Part shown: positions 25,932 through 37,504 of the stretch, piece by piece
Position numbering within the stretch: the stretch's first letter is position 1
Layout of the letters: each line of letters opens with the position of its first letter
From: Undibacterium sp. 5I1
GTDB lineage: Bacteria; Pseudomonadota; Gammaproteobacteria; Burkholderiales; Burkholderiaceae_D
Assembly: GCF_034314085.1 (NCBI RefSeq)
Contig: NZ_JAVIWI010000001.1
Location: 1,922,001 to 1,986,000, forward strand
DNA: 64,000 bases
Direction: 5' to 3'
Made by a program: the position numbers and the translations under genes
The notes under the pieces: generated by a model
The model's input: only the letters and a program-made list of their open reading frames with translations
The model's database searches: none
What the model was told of the DNA's origin: nothing

Positions 25932-27275
25932 TTAGGCTGGTGTTATACAGTCAACTAGCCTGCGAGCAAATTTATTGGCCATTTCCAAATCAACCGCTTC
26001 TACCATAACGCGGACTAACGGCTCCGTACCTGATGCACGAATCAGCACTCGCCCTTTGTTACCTAACTCTGCTTCTACGCGCTGTTTTTCTAAAACGGCA
26101 GCTTCATTTTTCTGCCAGTTAAATCCGGCAGGCACTTTAACATTGAGTAAAACTTGTGGGAATAAGATCAAATGTTCAAAACATTGATCCAGGGTCTTGC
26201 CATTGCGACGGAGCGCAGATAAAACTTGCAACGCAGAGACAATACCATCGCCCGTAGTGTGCTTATCCAGGCAGAGTAAATGTCCGGAACCTTCACCACC
26301 TAGCATCCAGCCACGCTCTTGCATTTGTTCCAGCACGTATCTGTCGCCCACTTTAGCCCGGACAAAACCAACGCCCAAATCCTGCAATGCCAACTCGACC
26401 GCCATATTGGTCATCAAAGTACCAACCACACCCTGAACTGGACCAATTGCAAGACGATCCATCACCATCAAATAAAGTAGTTGGTCGCCATTATAAATTT
26501 TACCGTTTCTATCCACCATAACGAGGCGATCAGCATCACCATCCAAAGCGATACCGATATCTGCATGATTCGCTCTGACGGCAATAGCTAACGCATCTGG
26601 CGCGGTAGCACCGACCTGGTCATTAATATTAAAACCGTTCGGCTGATTACCGATAGAGATAACTTCAGCACCTAATTCATGAAATACATGCGGAGCGATA
26701 TCGTAAGCTGCACCATGTGCGCAATCGACTACGATCTTCAAACCGCGTAAATCTAATTCGTTGGGATAAGTACTTTTACAAAATTCGATATAGCGACCAT
26801 TTGCGTCACGCAGACGATGCGCCTTGCCGAGTAAATCTGAACTAACACAGTCCATCCCATTTTCTAGCTCGGCCTCAATTGCGAGCTCGACTTCATCAGG
26901 TAATTTATTGCCCTGCGCAGAAAAAAACTTAATCCCGTTGTCATAATAAGGATTATGTGAGGCAGAAATCACGACACCAGCCGACAAGCGTAAGGCTCTG
27001 GTCAAATAAGCTACAGCAGGAGTAGGCATCGGCCCTGAGAGCATCACATCAACTCCAGCTGCAGCAAATCCTGCCTCTAAAGAAGCCTCTAGCATATAGC
27101 CAGACACCCGAGTATCTTTACCGATCAAGACAGTAGGCTTACCCTCTCCTTTATGTCCACGTTGCGCTAACACTTTGCCGGCAGCATAACCTAAGCGCAT
27201 TACAAAATCAGGGGTAATTGGTGCGACGCCAACTTTGCCGCGGATACCGTCGGTACCAAAATATTTTCTCGTCAT
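25932..27275 (-). CDS. glmM: Phosphoglucosamine mutase
   Basis: GlmM interconverts glucosamine-6-phosphate and glucosamine-1-phosphate for UDP-GlcNAc and cell-wall synthesis. The 447-residue protein opens [16 protein letters not shown] and has the phosphoserine loop [18 protein letters not shown]. It also has metal-binding [11 protein letters not shown] and substrate loop [12 protein letters not shown], and ends with [15 protein letters not shown]. All signature elements are present at standard length. It follows folP on the same strand with 15 bases between them, the common ftsH-folP-glmM order. Confidence 0.97.
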   Translation of the reverse strand: MTRKYFGTDGIRGKVGVAPITPDFVMRLGYAAGKVLAQRGHKGEGKPTVLIGKDTRVSGYMLEASLEAGFAAAGVDVMLSGPMPTPAVAYLTRALRLSAGVVISASHNPYYDNGIKFFSAQGNKLPDEVELAIEAELENGMDCVSSDLLGKAHRLRDANGRYIEFCKSTYPNELDLRGLKIVVDCAHGAAYDIAPHVFHELGAEVISIGNQPNGFNINDQVGATAPDALAIAVRANHADIGIALDGDADRLVMVDRNGKIYNGDQLLYLMVMDRLAIGPVQGVVGTLMTNMAVELALQDLGVGFVRAKVGDRYVLEQMQERGWMLGGEGSGHLLCLDKHTTGDGIVSALQVLSALRRNGKTLDQCFEHLILFPQVLLNVKVPAGFNWQKNEAAVLEKQRVEAELGNKGRVLIRASGTEPLVRVMVEAVDLEMANKFARRLVDCITPA

Positions 27276-27290
27276 TTTGATTTTCTTTCT

Positions 27291-28133
27291 TTAATTTGAT
27301 AACGCGCGCCACACGGCTAACGCATCGACGGTCTCTGCTACGTCATGCACTCGTAAAATTTTTGCGCCGTTTGCGACGGCTGCGATTGATGCAGCAATAC
27401 TTGCGGCCAGGCGCTGCTCTACGCTTTTCCCTGTGATTGCTCCCAGCATCGATTTCCGAGATAAACCAGCAAGTATTGGCATACCAAATCTAGCTTGAAA
27501 CTGATCTATATTTTTCAGCATTGCCACATTATGCTGCAAGGTTTTTCCAAAGCCAAATCCGGGATCAAGGCAAATACGTTGGGGCTCAATTCCAGCATTT
27601 AATAAATCGGCCACCATCTTATCTAAGAAATCAGTTACCTGAGTATTTACATCGTCATACTCAGGTTGAAGTTGCATATCTGACGGCGTATTTTGCATAT
27701 GCATCACACATAAGCCAACATCAGCCTTGGCAACAACGTCGATAGCGCCTGGCGCTCTAAAGCCGTTGATATCGTTGATCATATCAACATCTGCAAGAAT
27801 GGCTTCTCGCATTACTTGTGTCTTGTAGGTATCGACGGATAAAGGCTTACCACAATCACGCAAAGCATAAATCACTGGCATGACCCGGCTCAACTCCTCA
27901 TCAAGCGACAAAGGCGTTGCACCTGGCCGAGTGGATTCGCCGCCAATATCAATAATATCTACACCATCTCGTATCATCTGCTCCGCATGTGAGAGCGCCG
28001 CATCTAATCCCTGGAATTGCCCTCCATCTGAAAATGAGTCAGGCGTAATGTTGAGTATTCCCATTACTAAAGGACGAAACTGTGACCCCTGTAACGGAAA
28101 TCGATATCGACCACATTCGAAATAATTATTCAT
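27291..28133 (-). CDS. folP: Dihydropteroate synthase
   Basis: FolP joins para-aminobenzoate to the pterin pyrophosphate in folate synthesis and is the sulfonamide target. The 280-residue TIM barrel has VMGILNITPDSFSDGG, DIGGESTRPGATPLS, VDTYKTQVMREAI, DINGF and LDPGFGFGKT, all family blocks, and ends with LRVHDVAETVDALAV. It lies between ftsH and glmM on the minus strand. A clear ftsH terminator just upstream suggests that part of its transcription starts close to its own gene. Confidence 0.96.
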   Translation of the reverse strand: MNNYFECGRYRFPLQGSQFRPLVMGILNITPDSFSDGGQFQGLDAALSHAEQMIRDGVDIIDIGGESTRPGATPLSLDEELSRVMPVIYALRDCGKPLSVDTYKTQVMREAILADVDMINDINGFRAPGAIDVVAKADVGLCVMHMQNTPSDMQLQPEYDDVNTQVTDFLDKMVADLLNAGIEPQRICLDPGFGFGKTLQHNVAMLKNIDQFQARFGMPILAGLSRKSMLGAITGKSVEQRLAASIAASIAAVANGAKILRVHDVAETVDALAVWRALSN

Positions 28134-28139
28134 GAATAT

Positions 28140-28173
28140 AAAAAATTAGGGCGAGAATCGCTTCTCACCCTAA
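28140..28173 (-). terminator. ftsH terminator
   Basis: On the minus strand TTAGGGTGAGAA and TTCTCGCCCTAA (28173-28146) form a 12-bp stem (one G-T pair), followed by TTTTTT. It lies between ftsH and folP, so folP-glmM may depend on read-through or a promoter nearby. Confidence 0.8.
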
Positions 28174-28199
28174 ATTAAAGTCAAACTATTAATTGATAT

Positions 28200-30086
28200 T
28201 TAAGCTGGTGCCGCCGCGTTTGGAGATACGCCACCAGACGTTGTATCTGTCGGCGTCTTACGTGTTGACTGACCTAACTTTGGCGGGCGTGGATCTATGC
28301 CGCTCATAATGTCGTTAATCTGATCAGCATCTATCGTTTCCCAATCTAACAAAGCTTTAGTCATTGCTTCAACTTTGTCACGATTCTCTTCGAGCAATTT
28401 ACGGGACAGGGCATACTGTGTATCCAGAATATTACGAATTTCCGCATCCACTTTTTGCTGTGTCACTTCAGAAATCGTTTTTGACGGACCACCAAAGTAA
28501 CCTTCGCTCTGACTATCTTCATACACCATCACTCCCATGCTGTCAGACATACCAAAGCGTGTCACCATTGCACGAGCCAACTTCGTTGCACGTGAAAAAT
28601 CGTTCGATGCACCAGTGGACATTTGACCGACAAAAATTTCTTCAGCAATTCGACCGCCAAACAAAATGGAAATTTCCTCCAGCATTTTATCTTTGTAGCC
28701 GCTAATCGGATCATGCTCTGGCAACTGCCATGTCAGACCCAATGCAAACCCACGCGGCATGATTGTTACTTTGTGGACTGGATCTGCCTTCGGCAAAAGT
28801 TTAGCGACAACGGCATGGCCAGACTCATGATAAGCAGTGTTACGACGTTCATCTTCACGCATGACCATAGACTTACGCTCAGGTCCCATGAAAATTTTGT
28901 CTTTAGCGTCTTCAAAATCCAGCATTTCAACGATGCGTTTATTGCGACGTGCAGCAAATAACGCAGCTTCATTAACAAGATTCGCAAGATCTGCACCTGA
29001 CATACCTGGAGTACCACGTGCCAAGATATCGGCTTTAACGTCAGTACTGATAGGCACTTTGCGCATGTGCACATTCAAAATTTGCTCACGACCGCGAATA
29101 TCTGGCAAACCAACAGAGACTTGGCGATCAAAACGACCAGGGCGCAATAAGGCCTTATCAAGGACATCGGCACGATTAGTCGCCGCAATCACAATCACAC
29201 CAGAATTAGCCTCAAAGCCATCCATCTCAACCAGCATTTGGTTCAATGTCTGCTCACGCTCATCATTACCACCACCCATACCGGCGCCACGATGACGCCC
29301 GACAGCATCAATTTCATCAATGAAAATGATACATGGCGCATGTTTCTTGGCGTTTTCAAACATATCGCGGACGCGAGATGCACCAACACCAACAAACATT
29401 TCAACAAAATCAGAGCCGGAAATAGTGAAGAATGGTACCTTCGCCTCACCCGCAATCGCACGTGCCAACAAAGTTTTACCTGTACCCGGTGGGCCAACCA
29501 TTAAGACACCACGTGGAATACGACCACCGAGCTTTTGGAATTTACTTGGATCTCGCAAGAAATCAACAATCTCGCCAACCTCTTCTTTCGCCTCATCACA
29601 CCCTGCGACATCAGCAAAAGAAACGTTGTTGTTGGTATCGTCCAGCATACGTGCTTTAGATTTACCGAATGAGAATGCACCACCTTTGCCGCCGCCTTGC
29701 ATCTGACGCATGAAAAACACCCAAACGCCAATTAACAACAGCATCGGGAACCATGAAATAAAGACTTGGGAAAGGAAAGACTGCTCTTCAGGCGGCTTGT
29801 TATCAAATTTAATGCCGTTGTTGACCAAATCACCCACAAAACCACGATCAAATATAGTAAGTTGTGATTTGACTTTTTTACCATCCAGCGTAGTCGCTGT
29901 AACAGTACGATTGCCATCATCAATCGTTGCATCTTTAATGTGCTTAGCCCTAACCTCATCCAGAAACTCGGAATACGGCATAGAGGCAGTGTTAGCAGAC
30001 ATGCCTTTGTCAAACTGTTTAAATACCATAAACAGCACTAAGGCAATGACTACCCATATCGCCGCTTTTGAAAACATATTATTCAC
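28200..30086 (-). CDS. ftsH: ATP-dependent zinc metalloprotease FtsH
   Basis: FtsH is a membrane-bound AAA protease that degrades misfolded membrane proteins and short-lived regulators. The 628-residue product has two N-terminal helices ([14 protein letters not shown] and [15 protein letters not shown]) around a periplasmic domain. The Walker A is GPPGTGKT (residues 198-205) and Walker B is [12 protein letters not shown]. The second region of homology ends in LRPGRFDRQ, and the zinc site [11 protein letters not shown] lies near residue 420. The C-terminal tail is Pro/Thr-rich. It lies in the rlmE-ftsH-folP-glmM block found in many proteobacteria. Confidence 0.98.
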   Translation of the reverse strand: MNNMFSKAAIWVVIALVLFMVFKQFDKGMSANTASMPYSEFLDEVRAKHIKDATIDDGNRTVTATTLDGKKVKSQLTIFDRGFVGDLVNNGIKFDNKPPEEQSFLSQVFISWFPMLLLIGVWVFFMRQMQGGGKGGAFSFGKSKARMLDDTNNNVSFADVAGCDEAKEEVGEIVDFLRDPSKFQKLGGRIPRGVLMVGPPGTGKTLLARAIAGEAKVPFFTISGSDFVEMFVGVGASRVRDMFENAKKHAPCIIFIDEIDAVGRHRGAGMGGGNDEREQTLNQMLVEMDGFEANSGVIVIAATNRADVLDKALLRPGRFDRQVSVGLPDIRGREQILNVHMRKVPISTDVKADILARGTPGMSGADLANLVNEAALFAARRNKRIVEMLDFEDAKDKIFMGPERKSMVMREDERRNTAYHESGHAVVAKLLPKADPVHKVTIMPRGFALGLTWQLPEHDPISGYKDKMLEEISILFGGRIAEEIFVGQMSTGASNDFSRATKLARAMVTRFGMSDSMGVMVYEDSQSEGYFGGPSKTISEVTQQKVDAEIRNILDTQYALSRKLLEENRDKVEAMTKALLDWETIDADQINDIMSGIDPRPPKLGQSTRKTPTDTTSGGVSPNAAAPA

Positions 30087-30235
30087 GAGAACTCCTTGGA
30101 CGTAGAACTACGCCTGTACACAAACAGTAATTTTGCATCATACCCGTATTGGATAGAGCTTGCTAGAGCGCATATGTTGCCATTCTTGGTAATTATCAAG
30201 AGCGAATTAACATATAAATCATTACTTTTTACTTT

Positions 30236-30877
30236 TTAACTATTCTTTAAACCTCTACCGAGTAAGAAAATCTCAGAAGACTTGTCTTTGCTCGCTTTGG
30301 GTTTTTTGCTGATGACAGTTTTAAATTGTGTTTTAAACATGATTACAATCGTATTGTAAGCAGGTCCATGAAAACATTTTACTAGCAAAGCACCAGAGGG
30401 TTTTAAGTGTGCATTAGAGAATTCAACCGCCAATTCAATAATGTATTCAATGCGCGCCGCATCCACTGTGGAGTTGCCTGATAAATTGGGTGCCATATCT
30501 GATAATACAAGATCAAGCTTGCGCCCCAGCAATTTAGCCTCGAGCTGATTCAGCACGTCGGCTTCGCGAAAATCTCCCTGAATGAACTGAACATCTGCAA
30601 TTGGTTCCATTAGCAGCAAATCTAACGCAAAAATCTCGCCCAATATCCCGCCACCGTCTTTACCGGCTAGTTTATTGCGTACATATTGCGACCAACTACC
30701 AGGGGTTGCGCCAAGATCGACGATAATTTGACCTGGCTTGATTAATTTTTCAGCCTCATCGATTTCCTTGAGCTTGTAAACAGCACGCGCACGATAACCT
30801 TCCTTTTGTGCCAATTTGACATAAGGATCGTTAATATGATCGTGCACCCAATTTTGATTGAATTTATTTTTTGCCAT
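30236..30877 (-). CDS. rlmE: 23S rRNA 2'-O-methyltransferase RlmE
   Basis: RlmE (FtsJ/RrmJ) methylates U2552 of 23S rRNA late in 50S assembly. The 213-residue protein contains [14 protein letters not shown], the SAM motif [28 protein letters not shown] and LVKCFHG, supplying the catalytic K-D-K-E set. It precedes ftsH on the minus strand and diverges from yhbY with only 32 bases between starts, so the two promoters must overlap. Confidence 0.96.
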   Translation of the reverse strand: MAKNKFNQNWVHDHINDPYVKLAQKEGYRARAVYKLKEIDEAEKLIKPGQIIVDLGATPGSWSQYVRNKLAGKDGGGILGEIFALDLLLMEPIADVQFIQGDFREADVLNQLEAKLLGRKLDLVLSDMAPNLSGNSTVDAARIEYIIELAVEFSNAHLKPSGALLVKCFHGPAYNTIVIMFKTQFKTVISKKPKASKDKSSEIFLLGRGLKNS

Positions 30878-30909
30878 TCGCGTAAAATACTGCTTTTAAA
30901 GGAATTTAT

Positions 30910-31386
30910 ATGTTGAAACTCACGCCCGCTGAACGCAGCGAACTGCGCTCTGAAGCCCATGCATTGAAACCCATCGTATTGATCGGTGAAGCCGGTTTAT
31001 CGCCTGCCGTGATGAAGGAAATCGATGCTGGCCTTAATATCCATGGATTAATTAAGGTACGTGTGTTTGGCGATGATCGTGAAGCACGCATTGCTATGTA
31101 CGATACCATTTGTAGCTCTTTAGAAGCTGCGCCGGTACAGCATATTGGCAAATTACTGGTTATTTACCGTCCTAAGTTAGACGGCATTAAGGAAACCAAA
31201 CTAGTCAAAAAAGGCAAAGGTATGCGCGAGGTAACTATCGTCAAACCTAGCGCCAGTGGCACCAAAAAACCTAGTGTCTCAAAAGTCATGGTAAAGGGTA
31301 ATGAGCGGGTAACTCAGGGCGGCTCAATCAAACGTGCTAAACCACGTCAAACCAGCGTCAAAAAATCAGCCCTCGGTAATACCTGA
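30910..31386 (+). CDS. yhbY: YhbY/CRM-domain RNA-binding protein with a long basic tail
   Basis: The first ~95 residues form the CRM domain: LTPAERSELRSEAHALKPIVLIGEAGLSPAVMKEID and HIGKLLVIYRP, as in E. coli YhbY, which associates with pre-50S particles. This protein is 158 residues, about 60 longer. The tail (KGKGMREVTIVKPSASGTKKP onward) is rich in Lys, Arg, Ser and Thr and probably disordered. The pairing with divergent rlmE is common and suggests a ribosome-assembly role. GGAAT-like purines precede the ATG at 30910. Confidence 0.92.
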   Translation: MLKLTPAERSELRSEAHALKPIVLIGEAGLSPAVMKEIDAGLNIHGLIKVRVFGDDREARIAMYDTICSSLEAAPVQHIGKLLVIYRPKLDGIKETKLVKKGKGMREVTIVKPSASGTKKPSVSKVMVKGNERVTQGGSIKRAKPRQTSVKKSALGNT

Positions 31387-31459
31387 TCACATTAAAGCGA
31401 TAACGCTATAAAGCTAAGTAGCTCTGCGCTCAATATACTAAACAATATTTTTATTTAAC

Positions 31460-31493
31460 AATGGTCGGCTCTATGTAGCGCTGACCATTTTTA
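31460..31493 (+). terminator. yhbY terminator
   Basis: AATGGTC (31460-31466) and GACCATT (31483-31489) pair, with TTTTATT following on the plus strand. It lies 75 bases after the yhbY stop and just before the 3' end of greA, so it may also limit convergent transcription. Confidence 0.65.
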
Positions 31494-31502
31494 TTATTCG
31501 GC

Positions 31503-31979
31503 TTAAATGTACAGAACTTCTAATACTTCATATTCACGAATACCTGCAGGAGCTTGCACACCAACTATATCGCCAACATATTTACCGATTAATGCGCGAG
31601 CAATTGGCGAGCTGATTGATACTTTACTGAGTTTAATATCAGCTTCGTCGTCTCCTACAATTTGATAGCTGACTTTCTGTTCATTATCTAAATCCTCCAA
31701 ATGCACGGTCGCTCCAAATACCACGCGCCCCTCTGCATCTAAAGTTGTCGGATCAATGATTTGCGCCGCACTGAGCTTGCCTTCCAGCTCGGCGATACGA
31801 CCTTCAATAAAACTTTGGCGCTCTTTAGCCGCATCATATTCTGCATTTTCAGACAAGTCGCCTTGAGCGCGAGCTTCTGCAATCGCATTAATTACATCTG
31901 GACGCTCTTTGGTCTTCAAATTATGTAATTCTTGCTTAAGCAGTTCTGCGCCGAATTTGGTAAGAGGTACTGTACTCAT
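31503..31979 (-). CDS. greA: Transcription elongation factor GreA
   Basis: GreA rescues backtracked RNA polymerase by stimulating transcript cleavage. The 158-residue protein starts MSTVPLTKFGAELLKQEL, has the coiled-coil with DLSENAEYDAAKERQ (the acidic tip) and the C-terminal FKBP-like domain with SPIARALIGKYVGDIV. The ATG at 31979 gives exactly the usual length, and the frame is open to 32018. It follows carB across a hairpin that could terminate or attenuate. Confidence 0.97.
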   Translation of the reverse strand: MSTVPLTKFGAELLKQELHNLKTKERPDVINAIAEARAQGDLSENAEYDAAKERQSFIEGRIAELEGKLSAAQIIDPTTLDAEGRVVFGATVHLEDLDNEQKVSYQIVGDDEADIKLSKVSISSPIARALIGKYVGDIVGVQAPAGIREYEVLEVLYI

Positions 31980-31998
31980 TTCATTCACACTCATAAAG

Positions 31999-32056
31999 TA
32001 AAAATACAGAGGCCACATATGGCATCCGGATTGGACACCGTCTGTGACCTCTGTAT
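31999..32056 (-). terminator. Long hairpin between carB and greA
   Basis: On the minus strand ATACAGAGG-TCACA pairs with TGTGG-CCTCTGTAT across about 25 bases, followed by TTTTTAC. It lies 20 bases after the carB stop and ends about 20 bases before the greA ATG, so it may terminate carAB and also sit in a greA leader. Confidence 0.6.
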
Positions 32057-32075
32057 CGAAGTTTAAGCTATTTGC

Positions 32076-35000
32076 TTAGTGTAAGGTTTTATGCAGACCT
32101 TGTAAATCATAGACATGCAATTCATCTAGATGACGCATACCTTGCACTGCCGCCTCCGCACCAGCAATCGTAGTATAAGTTGGCACCCGCGCTGCAAGTG
32201 AAGATACACGAATAGCACGTGAATCCGTAATCGCACTACGTTTTTCTTCTACGGTATTAATCACCAAAGCAATCTCATGATTTTTGATGATATCAACGAC
32301 ATGCGGACGGCCTTCAGCCACTTTATTGATCGTACTGACCGGGATACCCGCTGCTGCAATCGCTGCAGCCGTGCCCTTAGTCGCTACGACAGCAAATCCC
32401 ATCTCAACTAGATCACTAGCCACTTTTACTGCGCGTGGCTTGTCACTACCTTTAACGCTCAGAAAAACTTTGCCGGAGGTTGGTAGTTTGATACTAGCAC
32501 CTAGTTGTGACTTGACGAAGGCTTCACCAAAAGTTTTACCGACGCCCATCACTTCACCAGTGGATTTCATTTCTGGACCAAGAATCGTATCTACACCAGG
32601 AAATTTCACAAATGGGAACACCGCTTCTTTTACACTGAAGTAAGATGGCACAACTTCTTTATGAATACCTTGAGAAGCCAGTGACTGACCCACCATACAA
32701 CGTGCAGCAATTTTAGCCAATTGCAAACCAGTGACTTTAGATACGTAAGGTACTGTACGAGATGCTCGTGGATTTACTTCCAGAACAAACACAACATCCT
32801 TACCATCTTGCTGCTGAATCGCAAACTGTACGTTCATCAAGCCGACAACGTTCAAGCCTTTCGCCATCAATGATGTCTGACGCTTTAATTCCTCAATCGT
32901 CTCTGCGGCAAGTGAATACGGCGGCAAGGAGCATGCAGAGTCGCCAGAATGCACGCCTGCTTGTTCAATATGCTCCATCACGCCACCAATGAAGGTGTGT
33001 TCGCCATCAGAAATACAATCGACATCGACCTCGATCGCATCATTCAGAAAGCGATCAAGCAATACTGGTGAGTCATGCGATACCTTGACTGCCTCACGCA
33101 TATAACGCTCAAGATCACGTTGCTCGTGTACGATTTCCATTGCACGTCCACCCAACACATAGGATGGGCGAACTACTAAGGGATAACCAATTTCCTGCGC
33201 TAACTCCAACGCTTGGGCTTCGGTGCGCGCTGTACGATTAGGTGGTTGACGCAGACCAAGCTTATGCAACATTTGTTGGAAACGCTCGCGATCTTCAGCT
33301 GCGTCAATCATGTCTGGCGATGTACCAATAATCGGCACGCCATTCGCCTCCAGATCCAAAGCTAATTTCAATGGCGTCTGTCCGCCGTACTGCACAATCA
33401 CGCCGACTGGTTTTTCTTTAGCGACGATTTCTAATACATCTTCTAAAGTCAAAGGCTCAAAGTACAGACGATCGGATGTATCGTAGTCGGTCGAAACCGT
33501 TTCTGGATTACAGTTGACCATGATGGTTTCATAGCCATCTTCGCGCATCGCAAAAGCCGCATGGACGCAGCAATAATCAAACTCAATACCCTGACCGATA
33601 CGATTTGGACCGCCACCCAACACCATGATTTTTTTCTTATCGGTCGGTGCAGACTCACACTCTTCTTCATAAGTCGAATACATGTAAGCAGTTTTAGTTG
33701 CAAACTCCGCAGCACAAGTATCTACACGTTTATAGACTGGCCGAATATTTAAGGCATGGCGACGCTCACGTACCGCAGTGTCCGTAGTCTTGAGTAGCTT
33801 TGCCAATCGACGATCAGAGAACCCTTTTTGCTTAATCTTTAGCAACACTTCTTTATCTAGCTCATCCAGATTCTGGTGATCTAACCACAGCTCGATATCG
33901 ACAATATCCTTAATCTGCGCTAGGAACCACGGGTCAATATGCGTCAGCTGATGCACTTCCTCCAAGCTAAAGCCAAGACCAAACGCATCACCGACATACC
34001 AGATACGATCAGGACCAGGCTCGCCCAATTCTTCTGCGATCACTTCACGATCCAGCGTTTTTTGGTTCATACCATCAACGCCAACCTCTAAGCCACGCAG
34101 TGCTTTTTGAAAAGATTCCTGGAAAGTTCTACCGATTGCCATGACTTCACCAACCGACTTCATCTGCGTTGTCAGATGATTGTCTGCTTGCGGGAATTTT
34201 TCAAAAGCAAATCGAGGAATTTTGGTAACGACATAATCAATCGAAGGCTCGAATGACGCTGGGGTAGCGCCACCGGTGATTTCATTACGCAGTTCATCCA
34301 GGGTAAAACCAACCGCCAATTTAGCAGCGATTTTAGCGATTGGAAAACCTGTTGCTTTAGACGCCAGCGCGGATGAACGGGATACACGCGGATTCATCTC
34401 AATCACAATCATGCGACCATCAGCAGGATTGATAGAGAATTGAACATTAGAGCCGCCAGTATCGACACCGATTTCGCGCAAAACTGCCAGCGAGGCGTTA
34501 CGCATGATTTGGTATTCTTTGTCAGTCAGTGTCTGCGCAGGCGCTACCGTGATTGAGTCACCGGTATGGACTCCCATAGGATCCAGATTCTCAATAGAGC
34601 AAACAATGATGCAGTTATCCGCTTTATCGCGTACAACTTCCATCTCAAATTCTTTCCAGCCGATCAGTGATTCTTCAATCAGCAACTCACTAGTAGGTGA
34701 CGCCTCTAACCCGCGTTTGCAAATAGTCTCAAACTCTTCTTCGTTATATGCAATACCACCGCCGGTGCCGCCCATAGTAAAAGACGGGCGAATAATCACT
34801 GGAAAACCGAGTGTCTTCTGCACTTCCCATGATTCATCCATGTTATGCGCGACGCCGGAACGGGCAGAACCCAAACCAATTTTAGTCATCGCATCTTTAA
34901 ACTTAGAGCGATCTTCTGCTTTGTCGATTGCTTCTGGTGAAGCGCCGATCAGTTCGCAATTGTATTTGGTCAGGATGCCGTGTTTGTGCAAATCCAGAGC

Positions 35001-35294
35001 GCAATTCAAGGCAGTCTGACCGCCCATCGTCGGCAAAATGGCATCCGGCTTTTCTTTGGCGATAATACGTTCTACCACTTGCCATGTAATTGGCTCAATG
35101 TAAGTCACATCGGCCATTTCAGGATCAGTCATGATGGTCGCTGGATTGCTGTTGACCAAAATGACTTTATAACCCTCTTCACGCAAAGCCTTACATGCTT
35201 GGGCACCGGAATAATCGAACTCACAAGCCTGACCAATAATGATAGGGCCGGCACCAATAATCAGGATGCTTTTTATATCGAGACGTTTAGGCAT
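32076..35294 (-). CDS. carB: Carbamoyl-phosphate synthase large subunit
   Basis: CarB makes carbamoyl phosphate from ammonia, bicarbonate and two ATP for arginine and pyrimidine synthesis. The 1072-residue product shows the duplicated ATP-grasp layout: [22 protein letters not shown] and [19 protein letters not shown] in the first half, then [19 protein letters not shown] and [17 protein letters not shown] in the second. A C-terminal MGS-like allosteric domain follows ([16 protein letters not shown]). Its start lies two bases past the carA stop, so the two are co-translated. Length and motifs are normal. Confidence 0.98.
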   Translation of the reverse strand: MPKRLDIKSILIIGAGPIIIGQACEFDYSGAQACKALREEGYKVILVNSNPATIMTDPEMADVTYIEPITWQVVERIIAKEKPDAILPTMGGQTALNCALDLHKHGILTKYNCELIGASPEAIDKAEDRSKFKDAMTKIGLGSARSGVAHNMDESWEVQKTLGFPVIIRPSFTMGGTGGGIAYNEEEFETICKRGLEASPTSELLIEESLIGWKEFEMEVVRDKADNCIIVCSIENLDPMGVHTGDSITVAPAQTLTDKEYQIMRNASLAVLREIGVDTGGSNVQFSINPADGRMIVIEMNPRVSRSSALASKATGFPIAKIAAKLAVGFTLDELRNEITGGATPASFEPSIDYVVTKIPRFAFEKFPQADNHLTTQMKSVGEVMAIGRTFQESFQKALRGLEVGVDGMNQKTLDREVIAEELGEPGPDRIWYVGDAFGLGFSLEEVHQLTHIDPWFLAQIKDIVDIELWLDHQNLDELDKEVLLKIKQKGFSDRRLAKLLKTTDTAVRERRHALNIRPVYKRVDTCAAEFATKTAYMYSTYEEECESAPTDKKKIMVLGGGPNRIGQGIEFDYCCVHAAFAMREDGYETIMVNCNPETVSTDYDTSDRLYFEPLTLEDVLEIVAKEKPVGVIVQYGGQTPLKLALDLEANGVPIIGTSPDMIDAAEDRERFQQMLHKLGLRQPPNRTARTEAQALELAQEIGYPLVVRPSYVLGGRAMEIVHEQRDLERYMREAVKVSHDSPVLLDRFLNDAIEVDVDCISDGEHTFIGGVMEHIEQAGVHSGDSACSLPPYSLAAETIEELKRQTSLMAKGLNVVGLMNVQFAIQQQDGKDVVFVLEVNPRASRTVPYVSKVTGLQLAKIAARCMVGQSLASQGIHKEVVPSYFSVKEAVFPFVKFPGVDTILGPEMKSTGEVMGVGKTFGEAFVKSQLGASIKLPTSGKVFLSVKGSDKPRAVKVASDLVEMGFAVVATKGTAAAIAAAGIPVSTINKVAEGRPHVVDIIKNHEIALVINTVEEKRSAITDSRAIRVSSLAARVPTYTTIAGAEAAVQGMRHLDELHVYDLQGLHKTLH

Positions 35295-35296
35295 TT

Positions 35297-36472
35297 TTAT
35301 TGTTCTCCGTTTGCCTGCGCTTTTGCTGCGCTCATTAAATTAGTAAAGCGATCAAACAGGTAGGCGATATCCATCGGACCTGGTGATGCTTCTGGATGTC
35401 CCTGGAAGCAAAATGCTGGCTTATCAGTACGTTCAAAGCCTTGCAAAGAACCATCAAACAAAGAGACATGCGTAATGCGGCAGTTAGCAGGCAGTGAATT
35501 TACATCAACTGCAAAACCATGATTCTGCGACGTGATCAACACTTGTTTAGTGTCCAAATCTTGCACCGGATGGTTAGCACCATGATGACCAAATTTCATC
35601 TTGAGCGTTTTGGCACCGGAAGCAAGCGCCATAATCTGATGACCGAGGCAAATACCAAACGTAGGTATGCCTTTTTCAATCAATTCTTTAGCTGCAGCAA
35701 TCGCGTAATCGCAAGGCTCTGGATCGCCAGGACCATTGGATAAAAATACACCGTCAGGATTCAAGGCCAATACATCAGCAGCAGTTGATTGGGCTGGCAA
35801 CACGGTCACTTTGCAGCCACGGGCTGTCAGCATGCGCAAAATATTCCGTTTAACACCGAAATCAAATGCGACCACATGAAATTTTGGATCGGTCAGTTGA
35901 CCGTAACCTTGCCCCAAAGTCCATTCAGTTTCTGTCCATGAATAGGACTTGCTGGTAGAAACAACCTTTGCCAAATCCATGCCAGACAAACCCGGAAAAG
36001 ATTTTGCCAGAGCGAGCGCCTTAGTCGCATCATTACCAACTAAAATTGCGCCACCTTGGGCGCCAGTTTCACGCAGAATACGAGTCAGCTTACGTGTATC
36101 AATGCCTGCAATCGCAACAATATTTTGCGATTTAAGATAGTCAGATAAAGATTGTTCAGAGCGGAAGTTAGACACCATCAAAGGTAAATCTTTAATGATC
36201 AGGCCAGCCGCATGAATTTTGTCGGACTCAACATCTTCTGAATTGATACCGGTATTACCGATATGCGGATAAGTCAGAGTCACGATTTGAGAGCTGTAAC
36301 TTGGATCAGTCAGAATTTCCTGATACCCGGTCATGGATGTATTGAAAACAACTTCGCCTGATGTATGGCCTGCAGCGCCAATGGAAACACCAGTGAATAT
36401 AGTTCCGTCCGCGAGAGCAAGAATGGCAGTAGCATCTTGGTTGGGACGTAAAGACTGCGGAAATGGCAGCAA
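35297..36472 (-). CDS. carA: Carbamoyl-phosphate synthase small subunit (glutaminase)
   Basis: CarA hydrolyses glutamine and passes ammonia to CarB. The protein has ALLALADGT-like [38 protein letters not shown], and the amidotransferase triad region [13 protein letters not shown] (nucleophile cysteine) with HPEASPGP. The frame is open to 36517 (ATG). I prefer the TTG at 36472: AGGAG lies 7 bases upstream and [13 protein letters not shown] then places the family start correctly (391 residues). The ATG at 36517 would place the Shine-Dalgarno sequence inside the gene. This start choice is an inference. Confidence 0.93.
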   Translation of the reverse strand: MLPFPQSLRPNQDATAILALADGTIFTGVSIGAAGHTSGEVVFNTSMTGYQEILTDPSYSSQIVTLTYPHIGNTGINSEDVESDKIHAAGLIIKDLPLMVSNFRSEQSLSDYLKSQNIVAIAGIDTRKLTRILRETGAQGGAILVGNDATKALALAKSFPGLSGMDLAKVVSTSKSYSWTETEWTLGQGYGQLTDPKFHVVAFDFGVKRNILRMLTARGCKVTVLPAQSTAADVLALNPDGVFLSNGPGDPEPCDYAIAAAKELIEKGIPTFGICLGHQIMALASGAKTLKMKFGHHGANHPVQDLDTKQVLITSQNHGFAVDVNSLPANCRITHVSLFDGSLQGFERTDKPAFCFQGHPEASPGPMDIAYLFDRFTNLMSAAKAQANGEQ

Positions 36473-36750
36473 GGGTAACTCCTGTATTGTTACCGTCGCT
36501 ACGCCGCGCCAAAACAACCGTGTTCAGGAACCACGCGAATGTAGCACGTAGTGTGAAACGATTTTAGGAGATATGTGGATTTGGTATGCGCTACGACGGG
36601 ATTTGGATTAGCTAAACCCTCGAATTATAGCGCAAAAGCACCCCTCAAGCAAACCAAGAACGCCAGAAAATTGGGTAAAGACGCAAGCATTTTTGGCTAA
36701 ACCTGCCAGACAAACAACTCTTAGCGTAGATAACCATGCTGAAATAAATA

Positions 36751-36773
36751 GCGGCAGCGCAATTGGCTGCCGC
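36751..36773 (-). terminator. Terminator of the DUF336 gene
   Basis: GCGGCAGC (36751-36758) and GCTGCCGC (36766-36773) form a perfect 8-bp stem. On the minus strand ATTTATTT follows. It lies 30 bases past the stop of the gene at 36804-37211. Confidence 0.7.
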
Positions 36774-36803
36774 GAGCAAGTATTTGATTAAATTACACTC
36801 AGA

Positions 36804-37211
36804 CTACAGTGCCAAGGCAGCGATACCTGCCTTTGCAATCTGCGCATCTTCAGACGACTTAACGCCAGATACGCCCACTGCACCGACACAATGACCATCA
36901 ACGACGATAGGCACGCCGCCTTCTAACATTCCTTCAATATAAGGAGCACTTAAAAAAGAGAAACGTCCATTATTGATCACGTCTTCATAAATTTTAGACT
37001 CGCGGCGACCAAGTGCTGCCGTCGTCGCCTTCGCTGGTGCAATGTGTGCGGAAATAGGTGCGACGCCGTCCAAACGTTGCAACCACATCAAATGGCCACC
37101 ATCATCAACAATCGCAATCACTACCGCCCAACCATTGGTTTTTGCTTCTGTCTCTGCAGCTGCTGCGATTTTTTTGACGTCATCTAAAGTTAATACAGGT
37201 TTAGTTTGCAT
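36804..37211 (-). CDS. GlcG/HbpS-family (DUF336) protein
   Basis: The 135-residue protein starts MQTKPVLTLDDVKKIAAAAET and has AKTNGWAVVIAIVDDGGHLMWLQRLDGV, PAKATTAALGRRES, EGGVPIVVDGHCVGAVGVSGV, which are conserved DUF336 blocks. Members include the heme-binding HbpS and GlcG of the glycolate operon, but most have no proven function. No glycolate genes are near. It appears to be a single-gene unit with its own terminator. No signal peptide is seen, so it is probably cytosolic. Confidence 0.88.
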   Translation of the reverse strand: MQTKPVLTLDDVKKIAAAAETEAKTNGWAVVIAIVDDGGHLMWLQRLDGVAPISAHIAPAKATTAALGRRESKIYEDVINNGRFSFLSAPYIEGMLEGGVPIVVDGHCVGAVGVSGVKSSEDAQIAKAGIAALAL

Positions 37212-37504
37212 AGGTGCCTCGTGGTTAAAATGTGCTCGAATTGTACGTCAAGCTGCACTCATTAAGGATAAAAACAGTTTTGATCTTTTGATAGTAGACC
37301 CACTTAAACTAGGCCCGCTTACAAGCTTATTCTGAGCAAAAAAATTAGTATAAAAATGAATAATAAAGCAGAAATATGATAAAAAATTCGATACTTTTTA
37401 ACTGATAGCTTCAACAATATCATTTAGCTAATTTTACAAAAGCAAGGTTTACATTACGACAAAGATCATTTACAGTTGGCCGGTTTTTCCAACCAGGTGC
37501 AACA

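Noticed and set aside
28364..29706. Several long open frames on the plus strand opposite ftsH
   Set aside because: They are antisense shadows of a fully conserved ftsH. Codon use and absence of motifs argue against them.
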